Source: Mucilaginibacter sp. OK283
Lineage (GTDB): Bacteria > Bacteroidota > Bacteroidia > Sphingobacteriales > Sphingobacteriaceae
Direction: 5' to 3'
Assembly (NCBI RefSeq): GCF_900110415.1
Contig: NZ_FODR01000003.1
Span: 310,001-374,000, forward strand
Length of the DNA stretch: 64,000 nt
Shown: in pieces, positions 25,702-34,618 of the stretch
Position numbering within the stretch: position 1 is the first letter of the stretch
How the letters are laid out: each line of letters begins with the position of its first letter
Program-made: the position numbers and the translations under genes
The notes under the pieces: generated by a model
Seen by the model: the letters and a program-made list of their open reading frames with translations, nothing else
Told to the model about the DNA's origin: nothing
The model's database searches: none

Positions 25702-26006
25702 CTGCGCAGTCATTGTCGCTGCGCAGTCATTGTCGCTGCGCTTGTCATTGGTCATTGGTCATTGGTCATTGGTCATTGGTCATTGGTCATTGGTCATTGG
25801 TCATTGGTCATTGGTCATTGGTCATTGGTCATTGGTCATTGGAAAAGGCACAGCCTTTTCCAATCCACCGTCTGGTGATTTTTTACCATCTTGTTTTTTA
25901 ATAGAAAAGCCCAATGACCAATGACAGCGCAGCCCAATGACAAATGACAGCGCAGCGAAATGACCAATGACAAGCGCAGCGACAATGACCAATGACAGCG
26001 CAGGGA
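25701..26006. repeat. TTGGTCA heptamer array with GCTGCGC boxes and inverted copy
   Basis: Two 17-bp units (GCTGCGCAGTCATTGTC) lead into 14 identical heptamers TCATTGG at 25745-25842. The complementary words, alternating with GCGCAGC boxes, fill about 25911-26006. The array accounts for most of the 426-bp spacer 25702-26127; the rest holds two hairpins and an AT-rich promoter-like stretch. Confidence 0.85.
25841..25885 (+). terminator. Tandem hairpins inside the heptamer locus
   Basis: GGAAAAGGC and GCCTTTTCC form a perfect 9-bp stem with a 3-nt loop (25841-25861). A second small stem, CACC/GGTG, is followed by six T residues. Together they are a plausible terminator for the hydrolase gene. 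Confidence 0.5.
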
Positions 26007-26127
26007 TATGAACCAATAATAATTAAGTAAAATTTCTGTTTGCTTTGCAGTTAAATGGATGCCGTTTGTTATAATTGGCAATTATATCAATGTGTTAAAA
26101 ATACACATACCAGTTACAACCAATTAA

Positions 26128-28488
26128 ATGAAAAAAACACTTACTTTATTTGTATTGCTTATACTTAGTATTATAGTAAAAGCACAAACTATTGCCAACT
26201 TATCGGGCACTATAACCGACGAAAAAAGCCAGGGAATTGCCGGCGCTACTGTTTATCTGCTGAATACCAATTACCGTACTGTTGCCGATAAGGACGGGAA
26301 ATTCTCATTAAAAGATATTGCATCCGGGAGCTATATCCTGCGCATCAGTGCCGTTGGTTATGCTGCAAAAAGCCAATCGATTGTTTTAAGCGGCACTATG
26401 CGCCCAATAAGTATTCAATTGAAAGATGCCAGTAACCAACTGGATGAAGTTACCGTAACGGCTCAAAAATACGAGGAGGATGCCCAAAAAGTGCCTTTCA
26501 GTGTTACAACCTTATCGGCCAGGCAAATAAAAGATTACCGGCTTTGGGATTTGAAAGATTTGACAGCTATTGCCCCTAACTTAAACTCGGCCAGTTCCGG
26601 CGATGGCCGCAATGTCAGTGGTATTAGGGGTATAGTTACCACATCCTATGATCCTGCTGTAGCTACTTATGTTGATGGCGTAAACCAATACGGCCTGGAT
26701 ACTTACATCCCACAGTTGCTTGATGTAGATAGGATAGAGGTGCTGCGCGGTCCGCAGGGCACACTATACGGCCGTAATGCTACAGGCGGTGTTATCAATA
26801 TCATTACCAAACAACCATCAAACACCGTAAGTGGTTTTGCCGGGCTCGATTTTGGCAACTACGGCCAGCAGCGTTTTACCCTGGGTATAAAAGCACCGTT
26901 GATAAAAGATAAATTATTTTTAGGAGTGGCCGGTGTTTACTCGGGCTTTAATGGCTTTTATACCAATACGTTTGATAACAGCCACTTTGATAAGCAACAC
27001 TTCTTTTTAGGTAATTACTACCTTAAATTCCTGGCTACATCAAAACTGGCTTTAACGCTTAATGTTAAAAACTTTAACAACCGCAATAACGGTGCCTTTA
27101 CGTTGGCCGGTTCGCCGGATGATGCTTTGAGTAAGCCTTACCAGGTAGATCAAAACGCCACTACCAAAATGATTGATAATACCTTCCACGCTTCATTAGC
27201 CATCAATTATTCGGGCAGCGATTTTAACTTTACCTCGCAGTCATCCTACCAGGTAAATAACCGTTATTATACCAAACCTATTGATGGTGATTTTTCGCCT
27301 ATCGACGCGGTATCCGTTGTAAATAATTACGGTGGCGACTGGAATAAAGTACGTACAGGTATCCAGGAGTTTAGGTTTACTTCACCTGCATCCTCAACCT
27401 CTAAATTAAAATGGACCGCGGGCGCTTATGGTTTTTATCATTACGCCCCAAACAAGCAGGGAACCTATTTTGGTGCCGACGCGGCAGCGGTTGGCTCGCC
27501 AATAACCAACTTTACCAGTATCAATACCAATATCGACAGAAATTTTGGCGTGGCAGTTTATGGCCAGGTAACCTATGTTGTTAGTCCGCAATTTGATATT
27601 ACAGCAGGTTTGCGTTATGATCATGAACATAAAAAAGAAAGTGTAAAAGGCGAGTTTCAGCCCGATGGCGGCGATGCCATGGTTACAAGGTCGGATACTT
27701 CTTCCTCGGCCAATTTTAAAGCCTTTTCACCAAAACTTAACCTGGCTTACCATCTTTCGGCCAATAATAATCTGTATGCAACTTATAGTCGTGGTTTTAG
27801 GGCCGGTGGTATCACCGAACTGGGATCAGACCCGTCATCGCCACCACTATACACTTTTAAGCCCGAGTACAGTAACAACTATGAGGTTGGATCAAAAAAT
27901 AACTTTTTTGATAATAAATTGCGTGCCAACGTGGCTTTGTTTTACACCCGCGTTACCGATGCACAGGTGCCAACTTTAATATTGCCCGATGCTATTACCG
28001 TAACCAAAAACGCGGGCAAGCTGAGCAGTAAAGGTGTTGAAGTGGAGCTGAGCACTACACCAATAAAAGGCCTGGAAATTGAAAATAACTTTGGCTATAC
28101 CCATGCCCGCTATACCGACCTGGCGGTTGGCAGCAACGGAGAAATAGTCGATTTAAAAGGCAACAAGCAAATTTATACGCCTAAATTTACCAATATGCTG
28201 GCCCTGCAATACGGTTACGCACTGGGCGGCCCTCAAAAAGTGAGATTAATAGCCCGCGGCGAGTGGCGCTACCTTGGCGACCAGTATTTTGACCTTGCTA
28301 ACACCATTGAGCAAAAAGGCTACAGTAAATTCAATGCCAAAATTGGCATCGATACCAAAAACTATAGCCTGTTTTTATGGGAGAGCAATATAGGCAACAA
28401 AAAAGCTATAGACTATGCCTATGACTTTGGTGCAACCCACTTAGGAAACCCAAGGGTTTACGGGATATCGGTAACCGCTAATTTTTAG
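26128..28488 (+). CDS. TonB-dependent receptor
   Basis: 786 residues. Signal peptide (LLILSIIVKAQ, cleavage about residue 20), carboxypeptidase-regulatory-like domain (about 24-107), TonB-box-like DEVTVTAQK, then a plug domain (about 120-230, with DRIEVLRGPQGTLYGRNATGGVINIITK signature elements) and a 22-strand-type barrel ending in the aromatic strand RVYGISVTANF. The layout resembles siderophore or vitamin receptors rather than SusC, and no SusD follows. The ligand is unknown. A gene on the other strand overlaps its last 11 bp. Confidence 0.92.
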   Translation: MKKTLTLFVLLILSIIVKAQTIANLSGTITDEKSQGIAGATVYLLNTNYRTVADKDGKFSLKDIASGSYILRISAVGYAAKSQSIVLSGTMRPISIQLKDASNQLDEVTVTAQKYEEDAQKVPFSVTTLSARQIKDYRLWDLKDLTAIAPNLNSASSGDGRNVSGIRGIVTTSYDPAVATYVDGVNQYGLDTYIPQLLDVDRIEVLRGPQGTLYGRNATGGVINIITKQPSNTVSGFAGLDFGNYGQQRFTLGIKAPLIKDKLFLGVAGVYSGFNGFYTNTFDNSHFDKQHFFLGNYYLKFLATSKLALTLNVKNFNNRNNGAFTLAGSPDDALSKPYQVDQNATTKMIDNTFHASLAINYSGSDFNFTSQSSYQVNNRYYTKPIDGDFSPIDAVSVVNNYGGDWNKVRTGIQEFRFTSPASSTSKLKWTAGAYGFYHYAPNKQGTYFGADAAAVGSPITNFTSINTNIDRNFGVAVYGQVTYVVSPQFDITAGLRYDHEHKKESVKGEFQPDGGDAMVTRSDTSSSANFKAFSPKLNLAYHLSANNNLYATYSRGFRAGGITELGSDPSSPPLYTFKPEYSNNYEVGSKNNFFDNKLRANVALFYTRVTDAQVPTLILPDAITVTKNAGKLSSKGVEVELSTTPIKGLEIENNFGYTHARYTDLAVGSNGEIVDLKGNKQIYTPKFTNMLALQYGYALGGPQKVRLIARGEWRYLGDQYFDLANTIEQKGYSKFNAKIGIDTKNYSLFLWESNIGNKKAIDYAYDFGATHLGNPRVYGISVTANF

Positions 28489-28810
28489 TGTACACCTCGC
28501 CTTTATAAGGATGAATGGTTGAATAAAAGGTATAGCCTGCAACATGCATCAGGTAGTAGGTCATGATATCGCACCAACAAATTTCATCATGAAACATCGG
28601 GACCGCCGGGAACTTACCTTCCTGGCGGCTTTCGTTTTTATTGTAATCGTAATCGCCGCCGTGTTGCTTTATCCAGTCTTTAAACATGTCCATTTCTGCG
28701 GGATCTGAAAAAACTATTTTAAAAAAAGTTTCCTCTTTAACCGACTTAAGATCGTCGTTAATATAATGGTGGAATTTATGCCGATGGCGGATTATTTTGG
28801 CGGTTATCAT
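28478..28810 (-). CDS. Hypothetical protein
   Basis: 110 residues from ATG 28810 (the frame is open to 28843). Family not recognised. No signal peptide. The sequence is rich in His and aromatic residues (RHRHKFHHYIN, ICWCDIMTYYLMHVAGYTFY) and includes a Cys pair spaced CWC. The gene converges on and overlaps the receptor's stop by 11 bp. Confidence 0.55.
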   Translation of the reverse strand: MITAKIIRHRHKFHHYINDDLKSVKEETFFKIVFSDPAEMDMFKDWIKQHGGDYDYNKNESRQEGKFPAVPMFHDEICWCDIMTYYLMHVAGYTFYSTIHPYKGEVYTKN

Positions 28811-28938
28811 ACTGTATATGCTTGTGGTGCAGTAGGGTAACACTAAATGGTAACTAACGTTTTAATTATTATTTTATGGTAGTTAAATAAATGTTAGCTA
28901 TGTATCTTTAGCCTGTTATAACATTGTATTTTTTACCT

Positions 28939-29601
28939 ATGAAAAAACTTATCGCAATTATAGTAGTTTCTGCGCTATTCGTGAGTATCAACATTAAAGC
29001 TGTGGCACAGGCAAATACCACGGCCAAATCGCTAAAAGTATGGTTGCTGGCTGGGGTAAACTTGAAAAGCAATCCCGACGACAAGAGCAAAACCATTGCA
29101 ACCATTCCTTACGGAACCATTGTAAAGCCTGTTAAATCAGCGGGAGAAGCTAAGGCCTTAACGGTCGATTTTAACACCGCAGCTTTAAAAGAACCCTACC
29201 AACTGAATGGTAAGTGGATAAAGGCGGAGTTTAACGGTAAAAAAGGGTTCCTGTTTAATGGCTATCTGTCTGCTATGCCTGCGTTAGAAATGGATGATCA
29301 CGGCTTTGTAGAAACGGAAGATGCATACCTTAAGCGTAACTACGGGGTTTTAAAAATTGCGAAAAGGATACCCAAAAAAGGAACCAAAGAAACAAGTATT
29401 TATTACAAAAACGGGGCCGTGACTACCGAGACCTATTTTGACGGCTGTGCCGACCACAAACTGCTTTTAAAGAACATTAGCCTGGATGAAGCGATGCTTT
29501 TTGAAAAGGTGTTACATAAAAATGCAGATGCTGCGCAAAACATTAAAGTTGAACAGCAGCAAGCAGGTGTGATAAAAATATCATCGTACGATTGTGACTG
29601 A
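28939..29601 (+). CDS. Secreted SH3-like domain protein
   Basis: 220 residues from ATG 28939, where the signal peptide MKKLIAIIVVSALFVSINIKAVAQ begins (the frame is open to 28924). The mature protein starts with a bacterial SH3-like domain (LAGVNLKSNPDDKSKTIATIPYGT, then GKWIKAEFNGKKGFLFNGYL). The C-terminal half is unassigned and has two cysteines that could form a disulfide (DGCADHK and the terminal YDCD). Periplasmic or surface location is inferred. TATCTTTA at 28903 is a near-consensus -7 element. A second small secreted gene follows 51 bp later. Confidence 0.7.
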   Translation: MKKLIAIIVVSALFVSINIKAVAQANTTAKSLKVWLLAGVNLKSNPDDKSKTIATIPYGTIVKPVKSAGEAKALTVDFNTAALKEPYQLNGKWIKAEFNGKKGFLFNGYLSAMPALEMDDHGFVETEDAYLKRNYGVLKIAKRIPKKGTKETSIYYKNGAVTTETYFDGCADHKLLLKNISLDEAMLFEKVLHKNADAAQNIKVEQQQAGVIKISSYDCD

Positions 29602-29652
29602 TATTGTTTAAATTCGATTTTATTTAAACCTGTCTAACCATATCTCCTGTTC

Positions 29653-30183
29653 ATGAAAAAATTAACCGTTCTAACCCTGTTTTTAACTATAGGTTTGCTG
29701 CAGTTTACTACTGCACAGGTTGTAACCAAATATGGCGATAACGTGAGTACCCTTGACGGTATCATGAAAGCCTATTATGATGTAGTAACGGTAAAAAAAG
29801 GGGAGGAGGTAAGCTACGAGCGCGATAGCCTGCTGCATATTGCCAATGCCCACGTAGGCTCGGGATATATTGATAAGCAAGGCAAACAAAAATTTGGTTA
29901 TATGACGTTGAAAGAATATCACCGCCGGTCGGATGATATGCTTTCGCGCGATGGTTTTGACGAAAGGGAGATTTCTCGTAAGGTAGAACATTTCGGCAGC
30001 GTTTATCATGTATTTAGTACTTACGAATCGCGCAATGTCGCAGGTGGCCCCGTGATTGAGCGAGGTATTAACAGCATCGAATTGTTTAACGATGGTACCC
30101 GTTTCTGGATACTGGCCTGGTTTTTTGACGGAGAACGAAAAGACAATCCGATACCAAAGGAGTATTTAAATAATATCAAGTAG
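29653..30183 (+). CDS. Hypothetical secreted protein, possibly NTF2-like
   Basis: 176 residues with a signal peptide (LTLFLTIGLLQFTTAQ, cleavage about residue 21). The mature part, with LDGIMKAYYDVVTVKKGEE, SLLHIANAHVG and a C-terminal beta-rich GINSIELFNDGTRFWILAWFFDGER, has the look of a SnoaL/NTF2-like cone fold used by small enzymes and binding proteins. That assignment is by eye and moderate at best. Start codon clear. Confidence 0.65.
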   Translation: MKKLTVLTLFLTIGLLQFTTAQVVTKYGDNVSTLDGIMKAYYDVVTVKKGEEVSYERDSLLHIANAHVGSGYIDKQGKQKFGYMTLKEYHRRSDDMLSRDGFDEREISRKVEHFGSVYHVFSTYESRNVAGGPVIERGINSIELFNDGTRFWILAWFFDGERKDNPIPKEYLNNIK

Positions 30184-30382
30184 TCAGTATCAGGATTGGA
30201 GAGCTGATGGTTGGATACCCCCCGTCATTGGTACCAAGCAATGACTGACTTTTTTACGGGTAATCAATACTTTATCCGTTTGTGCCCCGGTTGTTTTTAA
30301 GGATGGATAACAAATTCCAAATTGAAATTTCCAACCCCGAAATTCAAATAATAGTATTATATTTCATCCTCTGATTAATTAT

Positions 30383-32260
30383 ATGATTTTTAAACGATTG
30401 ATTGCGTACGCCTGCTGTATGCTGTTTACCCTGGGGGCGTTTGCTTTAGAAGGCGATTCGCTGGTAACTATAACCGCCTTAAAAAATGAGTACCAGTTTA
30501 AATGGAACGGCCAGGCCAATCGTGTAGAAATTAAGGAGAAACTGAGTAATACCTACGTGAGCAATAGTTACGGCGTAAGCTACCCGGTATCTGAATTTTA
30601 TAACGATAACACCAGTATTGATGCCGTAACTTGCAAGGTTGATGGCCATAACTTGCGGTCGTTTAAGCCAACCTATACCTACTACAGCCAGGACGATGTT
30701 TTTTACTCGGATGCAAAAATTTGCTACTTCCCGATGGATATGCCCAAAAAAGGAAGCATCGGCACGGTTACTTTTGAAGAAACCCTGAATGACCCCAGGT
30801 ATTTTACCTCCATCTATTTTTCGGATGCGGCAATAGTACAGCAGGGCGAGGTAAGCCTTAAAATTCCGCGCTGGATGAAGATAGGTATTAAAGAAATGAA
30901 CTTTAACTCCTTCGGGATAAAAAAAACCACCGAATACATCTCTGGCGAAGATGCCGATGTTATCACCTATTCGTTTACAAATATTCCGGCCATGAAACGC
31001 GAGGCCAACAGCCCCGGCCCAACCTATATTTACCCGCACCTGTTGGTGTTGTGTAAATCGGCGGCGCCGGGCGGCAAGCAGATCACCTATTTCGGCTCCC
31101 TTGCCGATCAGTATGCCTGGTATCGCGAACTGGTTAAAAACGTGGCGGGCGATCAAGCCGTAATCAGCGCGAAGGCAAAGGAATTAACTGCCGGCCTTAC
31201 TGCCGATATGGACAAGATAAAAGCCATATTTTATTATGTACAGGATAACATCAGGTATATTGCCTTTGAAGATGGCATGGCGGGCTTTAAGCCCGAGAAG
31301 GCCGACGAAGTGCTGCGCAAAAAATATGGCGATTGCAAAGGAATGGCCAATTTAACCAAGGCGCTGCTGGTATCGCAGGGTTATGATGCCCGGCTGTGCT
31401 GGCTGGGTACCAAACACATTGCCTATGATTACCAAACCCCATCAATGGCAGTTGATAACCACATGATATGTGCCTTAAATTACAAAGGGAAAATATATTA
31501 CCTTGATGCAACCGAAAGCTACCTTAGCCTTAACGAGTATGCCGAGCGCATACAAGGCCGGCAGGTTTTAATGGAAGACGGCGATAAATACGTCCTGAAT
31601 AAAATACCTTATGCCTCGCCTTTACAAAACTCAACCAACCAACTGAGCAAGCTGAGTGTAAGCGGTACCAGCCTTGTAGGCAAGGTAAATTATACATGGA
31701 AGGGCGAGGATAAGGAAAGTATTTTAAGCGGCTTAAACAGCATTAAACACGAAAATACGGATAAGGCTATGGTGAAATACCTGGCCGATGATAATAACGA
31801 TTATACCATCAACAACCTGAAGCTAAGCAGCACTGCCAACCCTGATAAGGACTTGACAGCCGCGTTTGACCTGGAGCATAAAAACGCTGTAAACGTTTTT
31901 AGCAAGGATTATTACATCAATATCGACAGCCAGAAGGAACTGGCCGATTTTACTTTTAAACCTGCCGTGCGCAAGCTTGATTATTGGTTTGCCTATAAAA
32001 TGAACATCAACAGCCAAACCGAGCTGGATATTCCTGCCAACTATAAAGCCGCAACAGTACCTGCCGATTTGAACATTGTGAACCCCGATTATGAGTTTCA
32101 CATCAGCTACACCCAACTGACCAACAAACTGGTGTACAAAAAAAGCCTGCTTATTAAAAATACCAGCTTGCCCAAAACCCGGTTTGAGCAATGGAACCAC
32201 GATGTGGAACTGCTGGGCAAGGCTTACAACGATACCCTGATCCTAAAACCTACAAACTGA
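30383..32260 (+). CDS. DUF3857/transglutaminase-like secreted protein, triad intact
   Basis: 625 residues with a signal peptide (AYACCMLFTLGAFA). The DUF3857 region occupies about 45-235. A transglutaminase-like (papain-fold) domain follows with a complete Cys-His-Asp triad: C318 (KYGDCKGMANL), H360 (DNHMICAL) and D375 (YLDATESY). A beta-rich C-terminal domain completes it. Periplasmic or cell-surface amidase, peptidase or cross-linking activity is possible; substrates are unknown. It is followed after 8 bp by a paralogue lacking the triad, so the pair is almost certainly one operon and may act as a complex. Confidence 0.88.
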   Translation: MIFKRLIAYACCMLFTLGAFALEGDSLVTITALKNEYQFKWNGQANRVEIKEKLSNTYVSNSYGVSYPVSEFYNDNTSIDAVTCKVDGHNLRSFKPTYTYYSQDDVFYSDAKICYFPMDMPKKGSIGTVTFEETLNDPRYFTSIYFSDAAIVQQGEVSLKIPRWMKIGIKEMNFNSFGIKKTTEYISGEDADVITYSFTNIPAMKREANSPGPTYIYPHLLVLCKSAAPGGKQITYFGSLADQYAWYRELVKNVAGDQAVISAKAKELTAGLTADMDKIKAIFYYVQDNIRYIAFEDGMAGFKPEKADEVLRKKYGDCKGMANLTKALLVSQGYDARLCWLGTKHIAYDYQTPSMAVDNHMICALNYKGKIYYLDATESYLSLNEYAERIQGRQVLMEDGDKYVLNKIPYASPLQNSTNQLSKLSVSGTSLVGKVNYTWKGEDKESILSGLNSIKHENTDKAMVKYLADDNNDYTINNLKLSSTANPDKDLTAAFDLEHKNAVNVFSKDYYINIDSQKELADFTFKPAVRKLDYWFAYKMNINSQTELDIPANYKAATVPADLNIVNPDYEFHISYTQLTNKLVYKKSLLIKNTSLPKTRFEQWNHDVELLGKAYNDTLILKPTN

Positions 32261-32268
32261 TATATTAA

Positions 32269-34455
32269 ATGAAACCACTTTACCTTTCGCTATTTTTTTT
32301 ATTCATTACTACTTTAACCTTTGCACAGGACAATGTGCCTTATGCCGAAAAGGCCGCCCAATTACAAAAAGAAATCTGGGGTACCACCGTGCCCGAGTTT
32401 AAAGTTACCAAAGTGCCCGATAGCCTGAATAAAGAGAGCGCTGTTGTGCTGGCACGCTCGTTTAGCCTTAACCGTACGTCAAACACCAAAATAAAATTTT
32501 TAATTATTACCGCCGCTGCAAGCCTGCGCACTGTTAAACTCAAAACCTTTCACGAGCGTGTAAAAATTAACGATAAAGTATCGCTGGAAGATTACTCAAC
32601 CCTGGAGTATCAAAAAAAGCTGGATAAAACCGTGTCCTTCTTCCTTACCAAATTTGTAAGTACCAATAATACATTTATCGGTGCAAAAATTGTTAAGCCA
32701 AACGGTAGCGAGATAATTGTTAATACCGGCGAAGAGGTTTTAACTAAAAACGAAACCAAAGACCAAAAGGGCAAACTGGCCATCCCCGGTTTGCAGGTGG
32801 GCGATATTTTAGATTATTATGTGAGTACCGTTGATGTTGATGAAAACAGCAAAAACGCATCCTATAAAAATAACGACGATATTTTTGTACTGGCCGATGA
32901 GTACCCTGTTTTGTATTACAGCCTCGATTTTCAGTACAATAAAAAAACAGACGTAAAATATATTTATGCCAATGGCGCCCCGCATTTTGATGGCGGCCGC
33001 AATGCCGATGGCGACCTGGTGCTGAGCCTTAAGCTGCACAATATGCCTAAATACCAAAGTAACATATGGGTATCGGCCCTGCGCCAGTATCCTTATATCG
33101 AAATTGGCAGTACATTTAACAACGGCGCCGATGCATCATATGATACACGTGCGGAGGCCATTAAAAAAGCGTTTAAATATTCGTTTGAGGAGTACTCTGG
33201 CTTTAATGAAGCCGAAAAGCGCACCAAAGATTATTTTAACACCGGCAAACCATTTAAAAATAACGCTGCGGATAGCGTACTCAAGGTGTTGTATGATATA
33301 TGGAAATTCCAGGTTTTTTGCAACTACGACGGTGATGAGCTTGAAAATATCGACGGGATGAATTACCGTAGTGCCCGCAGTGTGCCGGCTGCCATAGGCA
33401 TGAGTATGATGCTTACCCAATTGGGTATTAGCCATGCTGTGTTGATGGTATCGTCGCGCATGAGCAATACGCTTGATAACATGTTTACTTTTAACGATTT
33501 TGATGCTATCATCCGCATAAAAAGAGACAAAACCTATTTTATGAGTTTTGATAATGTGGTTACTCATTTTGGTGAAGTGCCGGAGCGCTTTGAAGGCGAA
33601 AAAGTAATTGCCCTGTATCCCGACCGCATTACTAACAAGTACTACACCTTTATCGAAAAGGACGATTCGTTATCAGTTGCAACAAGCGATAAAAATTTTA
33701 TTGACGAACAGCTACTGGTAAACCTGCTGCCAACAGATATGCAAAAGCTAAAAATTAGCCGGCAGGTAAGCGAAAGCGGTTTCATGCGTCTTGAAGACCA
33801 AAAATCCCTGTTGCCGGCCGGCGATATTGACAAAGGTTTACAAACCCTGATAAAAGGCGAAGAACTATCAAAAAGGATAAAGGGCAAACACAAAGCCGAC
33901 GAGTACTCAAATGCCTTTGAACAACAACGTAAAGACCAGTTAAAAGCCTTTACCGCCGAAATTAAGGGTAAATACGACCAGGAACCAACCGAAGTAAAGG
34001 ATTGCAGGATCGTCGACCCGGCGATTGAAAACACTAACCCGGCGTTTAAATACAGCTCGTCATTTGTGCTCAACAACCTGGTTAAAAAGGCCGGCAACAA
34101 TTACCTGGTTGACGTTGGCAAACTCACCGGCGGTTTTTACAAGCTTGACGACACCGAACGCAAGCGCACTATTGACGTTTACATGCCCTGCGCCCGCAGT
34201 TTTAAATATACCATGTCGCTGGCTATCCCGCAGGGCTATACAGCTAAAGGTATAGAAGAGCTGAACATTAAAAAAGAGAACAAAACAGGCTCATTTTCAT
34301 CAACCGCAACTGTAAATGGCAACACATTAAATATTGTAGTAACCCGTGCCTACGCCCACAACTTCGAAAAAGCCGCCGACTGGCCCGCGCTGGTCGAAAT
34401 GATTGATGCGGCCGCCGCTTATAACGCTAAGAAGATTTTGCTGGAGAAGAAGTAG
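32269..34455 (+). CDS. DUF3857 protein with degenerate transglutaminase domain
   Basis: 728 residues, signal peptide LSLFFLFITTLTFAQ. It has the same architecture as the upstream gene (DUF3857, transglutaminase-like fold, beta-rich C-terminus). The segment aligning with the catalytic cysteine reads NYRSARSVPAAIGMSMML with no Cys, and the histidine position falls in FTFNDFDAIIRI without His. It is therefore probably a catalytically inactive partner or a binding protein. The 8-bp gap implies translational coupling with the active paralogue. Confidence 0.85.
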   Translation: MKPLYLSLFFLFITTLTFAQDNVPYAEKAAQLQKEIWGTTVPEFKVTKVPDSLNKESAVVLARSFSLNRTSNTKIKFLIITAAASLRTVKLKTFHERVKINDKVSLEDYSTLEYQKKLDKTVSFFLTKFVSTNNTFIGAKIVKPNGSEIIVNTGEEVLTKNETKDQKGKLAIPGLQVGDILDYYVSTVDVDENSKNASYKNNDDIFVLADEYPVLYYSLDFQYNKKTDVKYIYANGAPHFDGGRNADGDLVLSLKLHNMPKYQSNIWVSALRQYPYIEIGSTFNNGADASYDTRAEAIKKAFKYSFEEYSGFNEAEKRTKDYFNTGKPFKNNAADSVLKVLYDIWKFQVFCNYDGDELENIDGMNYRSARSVPAAIGMSMMLTQLGISHAVLMVSSRMSNTLDNMFTFNDFDAIIRIKRDKTYFMSFDNVVTHFGEVPERFEGEKVIALYPDRITNKYYTFIEKDDSLSVATSDKNFIDEQLLVNLLPTDMQKLKISRQVSESGFMRLEDQKSLLPAGDIDKGLQTLIKGEELSKRIKGKHKADEYSNAFEQQRKDQLKAFTAEIKGKYDQEPTEVKDCRIVDPAIENTNPAFKYSSSFVLNNLVKKAGNNYLVDVGKLTGGFYKLDDTERKRTIDVYMPCARSFKYTMSLAIPQGYTAKGIEELNIKKENKTGSFSSTATVNGNTLNIVVTRAYAHNFEKAADWPALVEMIDAAAAYNAKKILLEKK

Positions 34456-34460
34456 TTGTT

Positions 34461-34598
34461 AGTCGGGAAGTCCGAAAGTCAGAAAAGTAACTGGAGTTGT
34501 TAGTCCGGAAGTCGGGAACTCCGAAAAGTCGTCGTCTGGAGTTAACCCTTCCCAACTTCCGGACTTTTCTGACTTTCGGACTTTCCCACTTTCGGACT
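34461..34598. repeat. Octamer arrays (AGTCSGRA), forward then inverted
   Basis: Forward units (AGTCGGGA, AGTCCGAA, AGTCCGGA) fill 34461-34536. The complementary series follows at 34548-34598. Same word as at 7127-7430. The whole spacer between the DUF3857 pair and alaS could fold as a long hairpin, and the alaS promoter element begins 6 bp after it. Confidence 0.8.
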
Positions 34599-34604
34599 AA
34601 TAAC

Positions 34605-34612
34605 TACATTTG
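34605..34612 (+). promoter_or_regulatory. -7 promoter element TACATTTG of alaS
   Basis: Exact TAnnTTTG match ending 6 nt before the preferred alaS ATG (34619), implying a very short or absent leader. Confidence 0.6.
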
Positions 34613-34618
34613 CACACT

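Noticed and set aside
25694-25924. Reading frames translating to repeated LVIGHWS
   Set aside because: They are produced entirely by the TTGGTCA heptamer array, with 21 bp giving seven codons. No start signal or independent coding character is present.
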